From Pseudomonadota bacterium (GTDB taxonomy: Bacteria; Pseudomonadota; Alphaproteobacteria; Sphingomonadales; Sphingomonadaceae), in contig JAEXAY010000017.1 in NCBI GenBank assembly GCA_023457895.1, positions 25,469 to 89,468 on the forward strand: DNA of 64,000 nt, written 5' to 3'. The position numbers were made by a program, and so were the translations under genes. Positions within the stretch are counted from its first letter, which is position 1. Each line of letters opens with the position of its first letter. A model generated the notes under the pieces. It had not been told where the DNA came from and did no database searches. It saw nothing but the letters and a program-made list of their open reading frames with translations. This document shows, piece after piece, positions 41,840 through 51,418 of the stretch.

Positions 41840-42646
41840 ATGACGCTCGACCATGCTGACATTGCCGATGCCCAGGCAGAGGCCGCGCTCCATCATGCGC
41901 CGGTCATTACCGAAGAGCAGATGACGCATGGCCTTGCCGTGGTGTCGATCGGCAAAAGCTATGACAAGCGCGTGGTGCTGAAGGACATTTCGCTGTCGGT
42001 CGACAAGGGCGAGGTGCTTGGCCTGCTCGGCCCCAATGGCGCGGGCAAGACCACCTGCTTCTATTCGGTGATGGGACTGGTCAAGCCCGACCATGGCCGC
42101 ATCATGCTCGACGGGCAGGATATTACCGGGCTTCCCATGTATCGCCGCGCGATCCTGGGGCTCGGTTACCTGCCGCAGGAAACCTCGATCTTTCGCGGCA
42201 TGACGGTCGAGCAGAATATCAGCGCGGTGCTGGAAATGGTCGAGCCCGACAAGGCCGCCCGCGCCGCGCGGCTCGAACAATTGCTCGACGAATTCGGCCT
42301 TACCCGCCTGCGCAGTTCCAATGCGATGGCGCTTTCCGGTGGCGAACGGCGCCGCGCCGAGATCGCCCGCGCGCTCGCGGCCAACCCCTCGATCATGTTG
42401 CTCGACGAACCTTTTGCCGGGATTGATCCGCTCTCGATCGCCGACATCCGCGATCTCATCAAGGATTTGAAGAAGCGCGGCATCGGTGTCCTCATTACGG
42501 ACCATAATGTGCGCGAAACGCTCGATATCGTCGACCGCGCCTGCATCATCTACGACGGCAAGGTGCTGTTTGCCGGAAGCCCCGAGCAGCTGGTCGCCGA
42601 CCCCGAAGTGCGCCGCCTCTATCTCGGCGAGGAGTTCAGCCTCTAA
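41840..42646 (+). CDS. lptB: LPS export ABC transporter ATP-binding protein LptB
   Basis: 268 residues. Walker A GPNGAGKTT, Q-loop LPQETSIFRG, signature LSGGERRRAEIARAL, Walker B IMLLDEPFAGIDP and H-loop ITDHNVRETL are intact. About 30 residues precede the usual LptB start; an internal ATG at residue 28 could give the shorter form. It powers LPS extraction with LptFG. It is 8 bases upstream of rpoN, a conserved pair. Confidence 0.95.
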   Translation: MTLDHADIADAQAEAALHHAPVITEEQMTHGLAVVSIGKSYDKRVVLKDISLSVDKGEVLGLLGPNGAGKTTCFYSVMGLVKPDHGRIMLDGQDITGLPMYRRAILGLGYLPQETSIFRGMTVEQNISAVLEMVEPDKAARAARLEQLLDEFGLTRLRSSNAMALSGGERRRAEIARALAANPSIMLLDEPFAGIDPLSIADIRDLIKDLKKRGIGVLITDHNVRETLDIVDRACIIYDGKVLFAGSPEQLVADPEVRRLYLGEEFSL

Positions 42647-42654
42647 TTCTGCCC

Positions 42655-44154
42655 ATGGCCCTTGGACCGCGCCTTGATCTCCGGCAAAGCCAGTCGCTGG
42701 TGATGACGCCGCAGCTGCAACAGGCGATCCGCCTGCTTGCGCTGTCGAACCTCGAGATCGAAGCGTTCATCGCCGAGGAACTGGACAAGAACCCGCTGCT
42801 CGAAACCGCGAGCGCGGAAGGGGGCGAGGGCGAGGCCCCGGACGCCCCCGAACCGCCGCCGCCGGACCAGCCGAGCCGTACCGATGAACTGCTCGAACAG
42901 GGCGTTGGCGCTGCGGATACGCTCGACGTCGACCTTGCGAGCGAAACCTTCCACCATGACAGTGCCGCCGACGCGATGACGGACGGCCCAGGGCTTGACG
43001 GCGGGCTCGGTCTTTCGGGCAGCGGCGGCATGGCGGGCGAGGAAGGCATCGATTTCGATGCGTTTCGCGCGCCCGATATCAGCCTCGCCGATCATCTGGT
43101 CCATCAGGCGGGCGAAGCACTTTCCGGCGTCCATTACGCGGTCGCCCTGTACCTCATCGACCAGATTGATCCGGCGGGCTATCTCGACGCCGATCTGATT
43201 GATACCGCCAACCGGCTCGGCGTGCCGTTGCGGATCGTCGAGGAAGCGCTCGCAGCGATCCAGCGGTTCGATCCCGCCGGTGTCGGCGCACGCAGCCTTG
43301 CCGAATGCCTCGCGCTGCAGGCGAAGGATGCCGACCGCTATGATCCGTGCATGGCGACGCTGATCGAGCATCTCGACCTCGTGGCGAAAGGCGCGATGGC
43401 GCAGCTGAAGCGCATCTGCGGGGTCGACGATGAAGATCTTGCCGACATGATCCGCGAATTGCGCAACTATGATCCAAAACCCGGCCTGCGCTTTGCCACG
43501 CATGACACGCAGGCGGTGGTGCCCGACCTGTTCGTCGAGCGACGCAAAAATGGCTGGGCGGTCGAGGTGAATAACGCGACGCTCCCGCGCCTGCTGATCA
43601 ACCGCAGCTATTATGCCGAACTGTCGGGTGGCGCGCGCTCGGCGGATTCGAAGGCCTGGCTCGGCGAACAGCTGGCGAGCGCCAACTGGATCATCCGCGC
43701 GCTCGACCAGCGGCAGCGCACGATCGTCAAGGTTGCGAGCGAGATCGTGAAGCAGCAGGAAGGCTTTTTCCTTCACGGCGTATCGCACCTCAAGCCCCTG
43801 ACGCTGCGCGCGATCGCGGAGGCGATCGAGATGCATGAATCAACCGTCAGCCGGGTGACGTCGAACAAATATCTCTATTGCGCGCGCGGCCTGTTCGAGC
43901 TCAAATATTTCTTCACCAGCTCGATTGCTGCGGCCGATGGCGGTGAGGCGGTGTCGGCCACCGCGGTCAAGGCCGCGCTCAAGGGGCTGATCGAGGCGGA
44001 AGCTGCCGACGCGATCCTCTCCGACGAAAAACTGGCCGAACTGCTGAAGGCCAGAGGGTTCGACATATCGCGGCGCACCGTGGTCAAATATCGCGAGTCG
44101 ATGGGTCTTGGCTCCTCGGTCCAGCGCCGCCGCCAGAAGGCACTCGCCGGATAA
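42655..44154 (+). CDS. rpoN: RNA polymerase sigma-54 factor
   Basis: 499 residues. Region I is QSLVMTPQLQQAIRLLALSN, an acidic Pro-rich region II follows (about residues 50-130), then the core-binding domain, the HTH (ESTVSRVTSNKYL) and the RpoN box region ISRRTVVKYRESMGLGSS. Directly coupled to lptB. No sigma-54 activator gene is in the window. Confidence 0.96.
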   Translation: MALGPRLDLRQSQSLVMTPQLQQAIRLLALSNLEIEAFIAEELDKNPLLETASAEGGEGEAPDAPEPPPPDQPSRTDELLEQGVGAADTLDVDLASETFHHDSAADAMTDGPGLDGGLGLSGSGGMAGEEGIDFDAFRAPDISLADHLVHQAGEALSGVHYAVALYLIDQIDPAGYLDADLIDTANRLGVPLRIVEEALAAIQRFDPAGVGARSLAECLALQAKDADRYDPCMATLIEHLDLVAKGAMAQLKRICGVDDEDLADMIRELRNYDPKPGLRFATHDTQAVVPDLFVERRKNGWAVEVNNATLPRLLINRSYYAELSGGARSADSKAWLGEQLASANWIIRALDQRQRTIVKVASEIVKQQEGFFLHGVSHLKPLTLRAIAEAIEMHESTVSRVTSNKYLYCARGLFELKYFFTSSIAAADGGEAVSATAVKAALKGLIEAEAADAILSDEKLAELLKARGFDISRRTVVKYRESMGLGSSVQRRRQKALAG

Positions 44155-44252
44155 GACTTTTCAACAGCGTGGATGCGGCGTAACCTGCTGCCTTGCCGGC
44201 ATGGATGGGCAGCAAGAAGCCTGCCGCACATGACCGGAAAAAAGGAGAGGTT

Positions 44253-45341
44253 ATGGCTGGTTCCGTCTGGGCGAAATGCGTCGCGTTGCCGTTGATCGCT
44301 TTGCTTGCTACCGGCAATGCCGCGCCGCAGCTTCCGCCGGCGCCGCCCGCGCCAGCACCATCACAGCCAGCGCAGACGCCCGCGCCAGGCCTTCCCGCGC
44401 CGGACGCCAGTTCCAGCAGCATCAGCTACGACCGTGCCGACCGCATGTTGCTCGACGTCACCGTGAACCAGCAGGAACCCGCGATCTTCATCGTTGATAC
44501 CGGGTCGGAGCGCACCATCGTGTCCGATGCGCTGGTCGAGCGGCTTGGCCTCCCCGCCGATGGCCGCGCTACCATCGCAAGCGTCGCGGGCAGGGCCAAT
44601 GTCGCGACCGCGCGGGTCAGCGAGATCGGCTTTGACAAGGTCAGCGTCGGCAATCTCGTCGCTCCGGTGCTGAAGCGCGAACATATGGGCGCCGATGGCC
44701 TGATCGGGGTCGACAGCCTGCAGCAGAAATCGGTGCTGTTCGATTTCGACAAGCGGCAGATGCAGGTGCCGCCCTCGAAACGCCGCGTCGTTTCTGCCTC
44801 GAACGATCCGGACGAGATCGTCGTGACCGGGCGGAACCGCTATGGCCGGCTGATCTTCACCAATGCGTCGATTGATGGCGTCAAGGCGACGGTGGTGATT
44901 GACAGCGGGGCGGAATACAGCATCGGCAACCCGGCGCTACTGGCGAGGCTGGCCAAGCGCCGCAAGGTCCGGGATCCGTTCACGGGCACCCTGCATAGCG
45001 TGACCGGCCAGTCGGTCAACGCGACGGTGGTCAAGGCCCGGCGTGTCGAGATCGGCCGGCTCAACCTCCAGGATATGCCGATCGCCTATACCAGCGCCCC
45101 GGCCTTCACCGCGCTCGAACTCGACGAGGAACCCGCGCTGCTGCTCGGCATGAACACCATGCGCGCGTTCAGGCAAATCGAGGTGGATTTCGCCAACCGG
45201 CGGGTGCGGTTCGTGACGCCGGGCAGTACCGCAAGACCCGTGCTTTACGCGCGATCCGCAATCGGCGCGCAGCGACACGTCGCTGTCAACCGGCCAGATC
45301 AGGCACCATTGGAGACTGTCCGCAAGTTCGGAGAGATCTAA
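44253..45341 (+). CDS. Two-domain retropepsin-like aspartic protease, secreted
   Basis: 362 residues from ATG 44253, with AAGGAGAGG upstream. Signal peptide (about 1-24), a Pro-rich linker, then two retroviral-protease-like domains: the first has FIVDTGSERT near residue 86, the second VIDSGAEYS near residue 218, each followed by the expected later Gly-rich strand (ADGLIGVDSL; PALLLGMNTM). Thus both catalytic aspartates may be on one chain. Function and substrate unknown. A weak hairpin GGTTTC/GAAACC (45346-45361) follows the gene. Confidence 0.82.
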   Translation: MAGSVWAKCVALPLIALLATGNAAPQLPPAPPAPAPSQPAQTPAPGLPAPDASSSSISYDRADRMLLDVTVNQQEPAIFIVDTGSERTIVSDALVERLGLPADGRATIASVAGRANVATARVSEIGFDKVSVGNLVAPVLKREHMGADGLIGVDSLQQKSVLFDFDKRQMQVPPSKRRVVSASNDPDEIVVTGRNRYGRLIFTNASIDGVKATVVIDSGAEYSIGNPALLARLAKRRKVRDPFTGTLHSVTGQSVNATVVKARRVEIGRLNLQDMPIAYTSAPAFTALELDEEPALLLGMNTMRAFRQIEVDFANRRVRFVTPGSTARPVLYARSAIGAQRHVAVNRPDQAPLETVRKFGEI

Positions 45342-45455
45342 CCCTGGTTTCAATGGAAACCTCTTGAGAAAGCCGGGCCGGCTGGCTAGCGTGGGCCGTC
45401 TTTCGTTGCGGCGCCTGTGTCCGCACCTCCAACCATAAGAGCAAAAGGATAGCCC

Positions 45456-47690
45456 ATGCCTTTCCGGTCGCATTTCACCCTTCCCATTTTAGCGCTGGGC
45501 CTCGCGCTTGGCGGCTGTGCCACGGCACAGGACAGCGATGCCGCAAGGCAGGCGGCCGACGCGGCGGTTGCGGCGACGGCAGATGCAGCGGCCACGGCTG
45601 TCGACGTATCAGAACGGGACCTGATGATGAACCTGACCTACCCCGCGACCGAAAAGGGCAACACCGTCGACACGCAGTTCGGCGTGCCGGTGGCTGATCC
45701 CTATCGCTGGCTCGAGGACGATGTGCGCGTCAATCCCAAGGTGCGCCAGTGGGTCGATACCCAGAGCCAGTTCACCAAGGATTATCTGGCAAAGCTTCCC
45801 GGGCGCGAGGCGTTCAGGGAAACGCTGACCGCGCTCTATAATTATGAGCGGTTCGGCACGCCAAAGAAAGCCGGCGGCCGCTATTTCTATACGCGCAACG
45901 ATGGCTTGCAGAACCAGTCTGTGCTCTATGTACGGGACAGCCTCAACGGTGAAGGCCGGATGCTGCTCGATCCCAACAGCTGGTCGAAGGATGGCGCCAC
46001 CGCACTCGCCGAATGGACGCCGTCGAAGGATGGCAAGCTGCTTGCCTATGCGGTGCAGGATGGCGGCACCGACTGGCGCATTATCCGTTTGCTCGACGTT
46101 GCCACCGGCAAGACGCTGCCGGACGAGATTCGCTGGGCCAAGTTTGGCGGCGGAGTCGATTGGGCGAAGGACGGCAGCGGCTTTTATTATTCGCGCTTTC
46201 CCGAGGTGAAGGAGGGCGAGACCTTTCAGTCGCTCAACAAGAACCAGAAAATCTATTTCCACAAGCTCGGCACGCCGCAATCGGCCGACCGGCTCGTCTA
46301 CGCGACCCCCGCGCATCCCGATTACGGCCATAGCAGCGGCATCACCGACGATGGCCGCTATCTCGTGATTACCTCTTCGGTCGGCACCGACGACCGCTAT
46401 GAGGTCCATATCCTCGATCTCAAGACGCCGGGCGCCAAGCCGAAGCTGATCTTCCCCGGCTTCACCAGCAACTGGTCGGCGATCGGCAATGAGGGCAGCA
46501 AATTCTATTTCGTCACCAACAAGGATGCGCCGCGCCTCAAGATCGTTTCGGTCGATATCGCACGCCCCAATGCGGCGCCGGTGACGATCGTGCCGGAGGA
46601 CAAGGCGACGCTCAACGATGCCTCGATCATCGGCGGCAAGCTGATCGCCGATTATATGGTCGATGCCCGGACCGAGGTGCGCACCTTCGATCTTGCGGGC
46701 AAGCCGCTTGGGACGATCGCGCTTCCGGGCATGGGGACGGCGCGCGGCTTTTCGGGCGACCAGTCGGACCCGGAAACCTTCTTTTCCTTCGCCAGTTTCA
46801 CCCGGCCGGAGACCATCTATCGCTATGACGCGGCGAGCGGCGCGGTGACGCCGTGGGCGGAGCCGAAACTCACCTTCAACCCTGACGACTACACCGTCGA
46901 ACAGCGTTTCTACCCATCGAAGGACGGAACCCGGATTCCGCTTTTCCTCGTGGCCAAGAAAGGCGCGCTGAAACCCGGCGGTGCGCCGACGCTGCTTTAT
47001 GCCTATGGCGGCTTCAATGCGCCCTCGCTCCCCGGCTATTCGGCGACGCGCATGGCGTGGCTCGAAAAGGGCGGGGTGTTCGCGCTCGCCAATATCCGCG
47101 GCGGCGGCGAATATGGCAAGGCGTGGCACGATGCCGGGCGCCTGCTCAACAAGCAGAATGTGTTCGACGACTTCATCGCCGCGGGCGAATATCTGAAAGC
47201 GCAGGGGATTACCGGCAAGGACCAGCTCGCGACCGAGGGGCGCTCGAACGGCGGGCTGCTCGTCGGTGCGGTGGTGAACCAGCGGCCCGACCTGTTTGCT
47301 GCCGCGCTCCCCACCGTCGGGGTGATGGATATGCTGCGCTTCGATCGCTTCACCGCCGGACGCTACTGGGTCGACGATTATGGCTATCCGAACAAGGAAG
47401 CCGATTTCCGTAACCTCTACAAATATTCGCCCTATCATAATGTGAAATCGGGCGTGGAATATCCCGCGATCCTTACCGTGACGGCGGATACGGATGACCG
47501 CGTCGTGCCTGGCCACAGCTTCAAATATGCGGCCGCGCTGCAGGCAGCGGATATCGGCCCCAAACCGCACCTCATCCGCATCGAAACGCGCGCGGGCCAC
47601 GGCAGCGGCATGCCGGTCGACAAGACCATCGAGCAGTTTGCCGACATGTATGCGTTCATCGCCTACTGGACGGGGCTCGAGGTCAAATAG
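45456..47690 (+). CDS. Prolyl oligopeptidase (S9A), lipoprotein-type signal
   Basis: 744 residues. Lipobox LGGC near residue 21. N-terminal YPATEKGN, then DPYRWLEDD, a seven-bladed propeller and the hydrolase domain with Ser597 in TEGRSNGGLL, Asp in TADTDDRVVPGHS and His in RAGHGSGMP. It cleaves short peptides after proline. With the S9 gene at 25471 and the M24 gene at 23580 it suggests peptide scavenging in the periplasm. Confidence 0.94.
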   Translation: MPFRSHFTLPILALGLALGGCATAQDSDAARQAADAAVAATADAAATAVDVSERDLMMNLTYPATEKGNTVDTQFGVPVADPYRWLEDDVRVNPKVRQWVDTQSQFTKDYLAKLPGREAFRETLTALYNYERFGTPKKAGGRYFYTRNDGLQNQSVLYVRDSLNGEGRMLLDPNSWSKDGATALAEWTPSKDGKLLAYAVQDGGTDWRIIRLLDVATGKTLPDEIRWAKFGGGVDWAKDGSGFYYSRFPEVKEGETFQSLNKNQKIYFHKLGTPQSADRLVYATPAHPDYGHSSGITDDGRYLVITSSVGTDDRYEVHILDLKTPGAKPKLIFPGFTSNWSAIGNEGSKFYFVTNKDAPRLKIVSVDIARPNAAPVTIVPEDKATLNDASIIGGKLIADYMVDARTEVRTFDLAGKPLGTIALPGMGTARGFSGDQSDPETFFSFASFTRPETIYRYDAASGAVTPWAEPKLTFNPDDYTVEQRFYPSKDGTRIPLFLVAKKGALKPGGAPTLLYAYGGFNAPSLPGYSATRMAWLEKGGVFALANIRGGGEYGKAWHDAGRLLNKQNVFDDFIAAGEYLKAQGITGKDQLATEGRSNGGLLVGAVVNQRPDLFAAALPTVGVMDMLRFDRFTAGRYWVDDYGYPNKEADFRNLYKYSPYHNVKSGVEYPAILTVTADTDDRVVPGHSFKYAAALQAADIGPKPHLIRIETRAGHGSGMPVDKTIEQFADMYAFIAYWTGLEVK

Positions 47691-47737
47691 GGTTCACGCG
47701 ATTTTACCAGCCTGACAATCTGTCAAGCTGACTTGGG

Positions 47738-47777
47738 CGCCCCGCTGTGGCATAGAAGGCTGCGGCGGGGCGTTTTT
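47738..47777 (+). terminator. Rho-independent terminator of the prolyl oligopeptidase gene
   Basis: CGCCCCGC, a 19-base loop region, GCGGGGCG, TTTTT. Good stem and T-run. Confidence 0.85.
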
Positions 47778-47806
47778 GCGCCGCCCAGGCTTTGGAGGGC
47801 CGCACC

Positions 47807-48364
47807 ATGAAGAGCTTTCCTGCTCTCGCAGCATCGGCTGCACTTGTCGTCACCAGTTTTACCGGGCTCGTTGCGACCCCGGCTTCGGCCCAATGGGGCT
47901 ATGATCCCTATTATTACCGGCGCGACCGCGGGGTCAGTATCGGCGATGTGCTGACGGGTGTGCTGATCGTCGGAACGGTTGTCACCATTGCGAGCCACAT
48001 CGGCAAGAACAACCGCCGCGATGATGACCGGCGCGAGCGTGAGCGCACGCGCGGCGAGGATCGCGACTGGCGCGACGGACGCTATGATGACCGGCGCGGC
48101 GATGGCCCGCGCTATCAGCCGCGCGATCGCCATGATGAGGGCGCCCCGGCTGCCAATCGCAGCATGAACGATGCCGTGGACCGCTGCCTCGAGCGCGCGC
48201 GCAATCCTGGGGCAAGCGTCGAATCGGTACAGCGGCGCGGCACCGGCTGGGAAGTTTCGGGGATGATGGATCCGGACGCGGCCAGTCCGCTGCGCTATGT
48301 CTGCGAAGTCGCGGGCGATGGCGCGATCGTGCGGTTCCAGAATATCGGCGCCCGGCCCAACTAA
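47807..48364 (+). CDS. Secreted Arg/Asp-rich protein, paralogue A
   Basis: 185 residues; ATG 47807 has GGAGG upstream. Signal peptide ending ASAQWG (about residue 30), a hydrophobic segment (VLTGVLIVGTVVTIASHIG), a charged low-complexity stretch rich in Arg and Asp, and a C-terminal domain with two cysteines (VDRCLERARN; RYVCEVAGDGAIVRF). Function unknown. Shares its layout with the gene at 48592. Confidence 0.75.
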   Translation: MKSFPALAASAALVVTSFTGLVATPASAQWGYDPYYYRRDRGVSIGDVLTGVLIVGTVVTIASHIGKNNRRDDDRRERERTRGEDRDWRDGRYDDRRGDGPRYQPRDRHDEGAPAANRSMNDAVDRCLERARNPGASVESVQRRGTGWEVSGMMDPDAASPLRYVCEVAGDGAIVRFQNIGARPN

Positions 48365-48380
48365 GCACCTGTTTTCCGGC

Positions 48381-48403
48381 ATCCCCCGGCACGACCGGGG
48401 GAT
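48381..48403. repeat. Perfect inverted repeat, dispersed-element type
   Basis: ATCCCCCGG, loop CACGA, CCGGGGGAT: a nine-pair stem 17 bases after the first paralogue stop. It could stop transcription but lacks a T-run. The remaining 188 bases to the next gene hold TTAAC/CTAAC at 48486-48500 and no ORF. Confidence 0.55.
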
Positions 48404-48591
48404 CCATTCCCGCACCACCGGATGAGAAGACAAGTTGCGCGCGCAGGCACCGCGCGACGGGCGGCGTGACATGGCGTCCCAATCCTTAACGCCAGCTAAC
48501 GCCGCAATTCAGCATCGCGTCAGCGCGAATCGGTTAGACCCCTGAACATGAGGCGGAATCAGCCGCCCTCACCAGTTCAAGGAGGCCGCAC

Positions 48592-49164
48592 ATGGCCAGC
48601 ATCAAAGCCCTTTCGAAAGCCACGCTCGGCACCGTTGCAGCGGGCGCCATGTTGACCGCGACGGCAACCCCCGCCGCCGCCCAATGGGACCGCTATGATC
48701 GCAACCGCGATGGTATCGGCGTTGGCGAGGTAATCGCAGGCGCGGTCATCCTCGGCGGGCTGGCGGCCATCCTTTCGAGCGGCAACCGCGACCGCTATGA
48801 CGAACGGACCTATGGCTACGGTTATGACGGCTATGGCTATGATTACAACCGTTACGGCAACTCGCGTCAGGCAGTGAACCAGTGCGTCAATGCGGTGCAG
48901 CAACGTGTTGCCTATAACCGCTATGGCGGCGGCGCGCGTGTCGACCAGATCACCCGTATCGACCGTACTGGCAATGGCTACAAGATCGAAGGCCGGATTT
49001 CGGTTGGCGACCGCTATGGTTACAATAACCGCTATAACGACCGGCGTTACGATGATCGCCGCTATGACAACCGTTACTCCAACCGCGACCGCTATGACAC
49101 GGGCAGCTTCAACTGCACCGTCAAGCACGGCCGGATCGACAAGCTGCGCGTACGCGGCGTCTGA
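48592..49164 (+). CDS. Secreted Tyr/Arg-rich protein, paralogue B
   Basis: 190 residues with GGAGG upstream. Signal peptide ending AAAQWD, a hydrophobic glycine-rich segment (VGEVIAGAVILGGLAAIL), a Tyr/Gly/Asp tract (YGYGYDGYGYDYNRYG) and a C-terminal domain with paired cysteines (VNQCVNAVQQ; FNCTVKHGRIDKLRV). Same plan as the preceding gene. Function unknown; a surface or periplasmic role is plausible. Confidence 0.75.
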   Translation: MASIKALSKATLGTVAAGAMLTATATPAAAQWDRYDRNRDGIGVGEVIAGAVILGGLAAILSSGNRDRYDERTYGYGYDGYGYDYNRYGNSRQAVNQCVNAVQQRVAYNRYGGGARVDQITRIDRTGNGYKIEGRISVGDRYGYNNRYNDRRYDDRRYDNRYSNRDRYDTGSFNCTVKHGRIDKLRVRGV

Positions 49165-49212
49165 TCGAATGCCCCTATAACCGGACCGGCGACTCCCGGC
49201 CGGTCCCTCAAG

Positions 49213-49249
49213 TGCCGTCGCAGCCTTTCGCTGCGGCGGCATTTGTTTT
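49213..49249 (+). terminator. Rho-independent terminator after paralogue B
   Basis: TGCCGTCGCAGC, loop CTTTC, GCTGCGGCGGCA, then TTTGTTTT. A 12-pair stem with one G-U pair. Confidence 0.88.
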
Positions 49250-49346
49250 GGGCGTACTTCACGGCGGCCGGTGGCTGGACTTTGGTCCGCGCGGCGACTA
49301 TCCGCTCGCAACGGATTTCCCCTGACGAGAGAGCGCGAGCGGCCCC

Positions 49347-50906
49347 ATGAGCGAACATGCCAATACCATCCTGATCGTCGATTTCGGCAGCCAGGTGACG
49401 CAGCTGATCGCGCGGCGGGTGCGCGAGGCGGGGGTCTATTCTGAGATCGCGCCTTTCACCCAGGCGGCCGAGGCGTTCGAGCGGCTGCAGCCAAAAGGCA
49501 TCATCCTGTCGGGCGGACCGGCTTCGGTTGCCGATGAGGGCTCTCCGCGCGCGCCGCAGCATTTCTTTGAAGCCGGCCTCCCCATTCTCGGCATCTGCTA
49601 TGGCCAGCAGACGATGTGTGAGCAGCTTGGCGGCAAGGTCGAACCGAGCCATGACAATCGCGAGTTCGGCCGCGCCGAAATCACGGTCAACACCGCCTCC
49701 CAGCTGTTCGACGGGGTGTGGGCAGTGGGCGACACGCCGACGGTGTGGATGAGCCATGGCGACAAGGTCGCGCGGCTCCCCGACGGCTTCGTGCCGATCG
49801 CAACCTCGACCGGCGCACCCTTTGCGGTGACGGCGGACGAGAGCCGCCATTTCTATGGCGTGCAGTTCCATCCCGAGGTCGTGCATACCCCCGACGGCGC
49901 GCGGCTCATCTCCAACTTCGTCCACAAGGTCTGCGGCCTTCCCGGCGACTGGACCATGGCCGAATATCGCAGCGCCAAGATCGCCGATATCCGCGCGCAG
50001 GTCGGTGGCGGCCGGGTCATCTGCGGTCTTTCCGGCGGGGTGGACAGCGCGGTAGCCGCCGTCTTGATCCACGAAGCGATCGGCGACCAGCTGACCTGCG
50101 TGTTCGTCGACCACGGGCTGCTGCGCATGAACGAGCGCCAACAGGTCGAGGAACTGTTCCGCGGCCATTATAATATCCCGCTGGTCGTGGTCGATGCCGA
50201 AGCGCGCTTCATGGCGGGCCTCGAAGGCGTCACCGACCCGGAGAAGAAGCGCAAGTTCATCGGCGCGGAATTCATCAATGTGTTCGAGGACGAAGCGAAC
50301 CGGATCGGCGGCGCCGATTTCCTCGCGCAGGGGACGCTCTATCCCGACGTGATCGAATCGGTGTCGTTCACCGGCGGGCCCAGCGTAACGATCAAGTCGC
50401 ACCATAATGTCGGCGGCCTGCCCGAACGCATGAACATGCAACTGGTCGAACCCTTGCGCGAACTGTTCAAGGACGAGGTGCGCGAACTGGGCCGTGAACT
50501 GGGTTTGCCCGAGGTGTTTGTGGGCCGCCACCCCTTTCCGGGACCGGGCCTCGCCATCCGTATTCCGGGAGAGGTCACGAAGGAACGCTGCGACATATTG
50601 CGCAAGGCCGACGCCATCTATCTCGAGGAAATCCGCAATGCCGGACTGTACGACGAGATCTGGCAGGCGTTTGCCGTGCTGCTTCCCGTCCGCACCGTCG
50701 GCGTGATGGGCGATGGGCGCACCTATGACAGCGTCTGCGCGTTGCGTGCCGTCACCTCGACCGACGGCATGACCGCCGACGTCTATCCGTTCGAAAGCGC
50801 GTTCCTCGCCCGCGTCGCGACCCGCATCGTCAACGAGGTCAAGGGCATCAACCGCGTCGTCTATGACTATACGTCGAAGCCGCCGGGCACGATCGAGTGG
50901 GAATGA
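49347..50906 (+). CDS. guaA: GMP synthase (glutamine-hydrolysing)
   Basis: 519 residues. Class I glutamine amidotransferase with Cys84 in GICYGQQ and His/Glu in GVQFHPE; the ATP pyrophosphatase P-loop is GLSGGVDSAV. The C-terminal dimerisation domain ends TSKPPGTIEWE as usual. It converts XMP to GMP. Confidence 0.97.
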   Translation: MSEHANTILIVDFGSQVTQLIARRVREAGVYSEIAPFTQAAEAFERLQPKGIILSGGPASVADEGSPRAPQHFFEAGLPILGICYGQQTMCEQLGGKVEPSHDNREFGRAEITVNTASQLFDGVWAVGDTPTVWMSHGDKVARLPDGFVPIATSTGAPFAVTADESRHFYGVQFHPEVVHTPDGARLISNFVHKVCGLPGDWTMAEYRSAKIADIRAQVGGGRVICGLSGGVDSAVAAVLIHEAIGDQLTCVFVDHGLLRMNERQQVEELFRGHYNIPLVVVDAEARFMAGLEGVTDPEKKRKFIGAEFINVFEDEANRIGGADFLAQGTLYPDVIESVSFTGGPSVTIKSHHNVGGLPERMNMQLVEPLRELFKDEVRELGRELGLPEVFVGRHPFPGPGLAIRIPGEVTKERCDILRKADAIYLEEIRNAGLYDEIWQAFAVLLPVRTVGVMGDGRTYDSVCALRAVTSTDGMTADVYPFESAFLARVATRIVNEVKGINRVVYDYTSKPPGTIEWE

Positions 50907-50992
50907 TGGCAACTTTCATTATGAGCCGATCATTATAAACCCGATTGCCTCAACAGACATAGGGTTGCCAATATGATCGTCGTTGTCGCGGC

Positions 50993-51412
50993 ATGACGGA
51001 CTATACGATCCGCAACGCGACGTTCGAGGACTGCGCGCCCGTCATCGCGCTATGGGAGGCTGCCAGGCTGACGCGGCCATGGAATGACCCTGCGGCGGAT
51101 TTCGGTCTTGCGCTGAACAATGCGACGTCGGTCATCTTGCTCGCCCATCGCGGAGATATTCTGACTGGCAGCGTCATGGCCGGGTTCGATGGTCACCGCG
51201 GCTGGATTTACTATCTGGCCTGTGCGCCGGACCATCGCAACAAGGGGATCGGACGTGCTCTGATGCAGGCTGCGGAAAGCTGGCTCAAGCGGAGCGGGTG
51301 TAGCCGCGTGCGCCTGATGGTGCGCCACGACAACGAAGTAGCGCGCGGCTTTTATCAAGCGATCGGCTATAGCGACCAAGAGGTTGTCACGCTTGGCAGG
51401 ACGCTTGATTGA
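50993..51412 (+). CDS. GNAT acetyltransferase, YpeA-like
   Basis: 139 residues. The acetyl-CoA-binding motif is PDHRNKGIGRALMQAAE, preceded by WIYYLACAPD and followed by the typical NEVARGFYQAIGYSDQEV. It matches the YpeA group of GNATs. Substrate unknown. The 86 bases upstream are AT-rich and probably hold its promoter. Confidence 0.85.
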   Translation: MTDYTIRNATFEDCAPVIALWEAARLTRPWNDPAADFGLALNNATSVILLAHRGDILTGSVMAGFDGHRGWIYYLACAPDHRNKGIGRALMQAAESWLKRSGCSRVRLMVRHDNEVARGFYQAIGYSDQEVVTLGRTLD

Positions 51413-51418
51413 CGTGAA

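Noticed and set aside
45609..47600. Long antisense frame (663 codons) opposite prolyl oligopeptidase
   Set aside because: Same reason: the oligopeptidase frame has all catalytic motifs, while the antisense translation matches nothing.
49092..50912. Long antisense frame (606 codons) opposite guaA
   Set aside because: guaA is unambiguous; the opposite frame is a by-product of codon bias.
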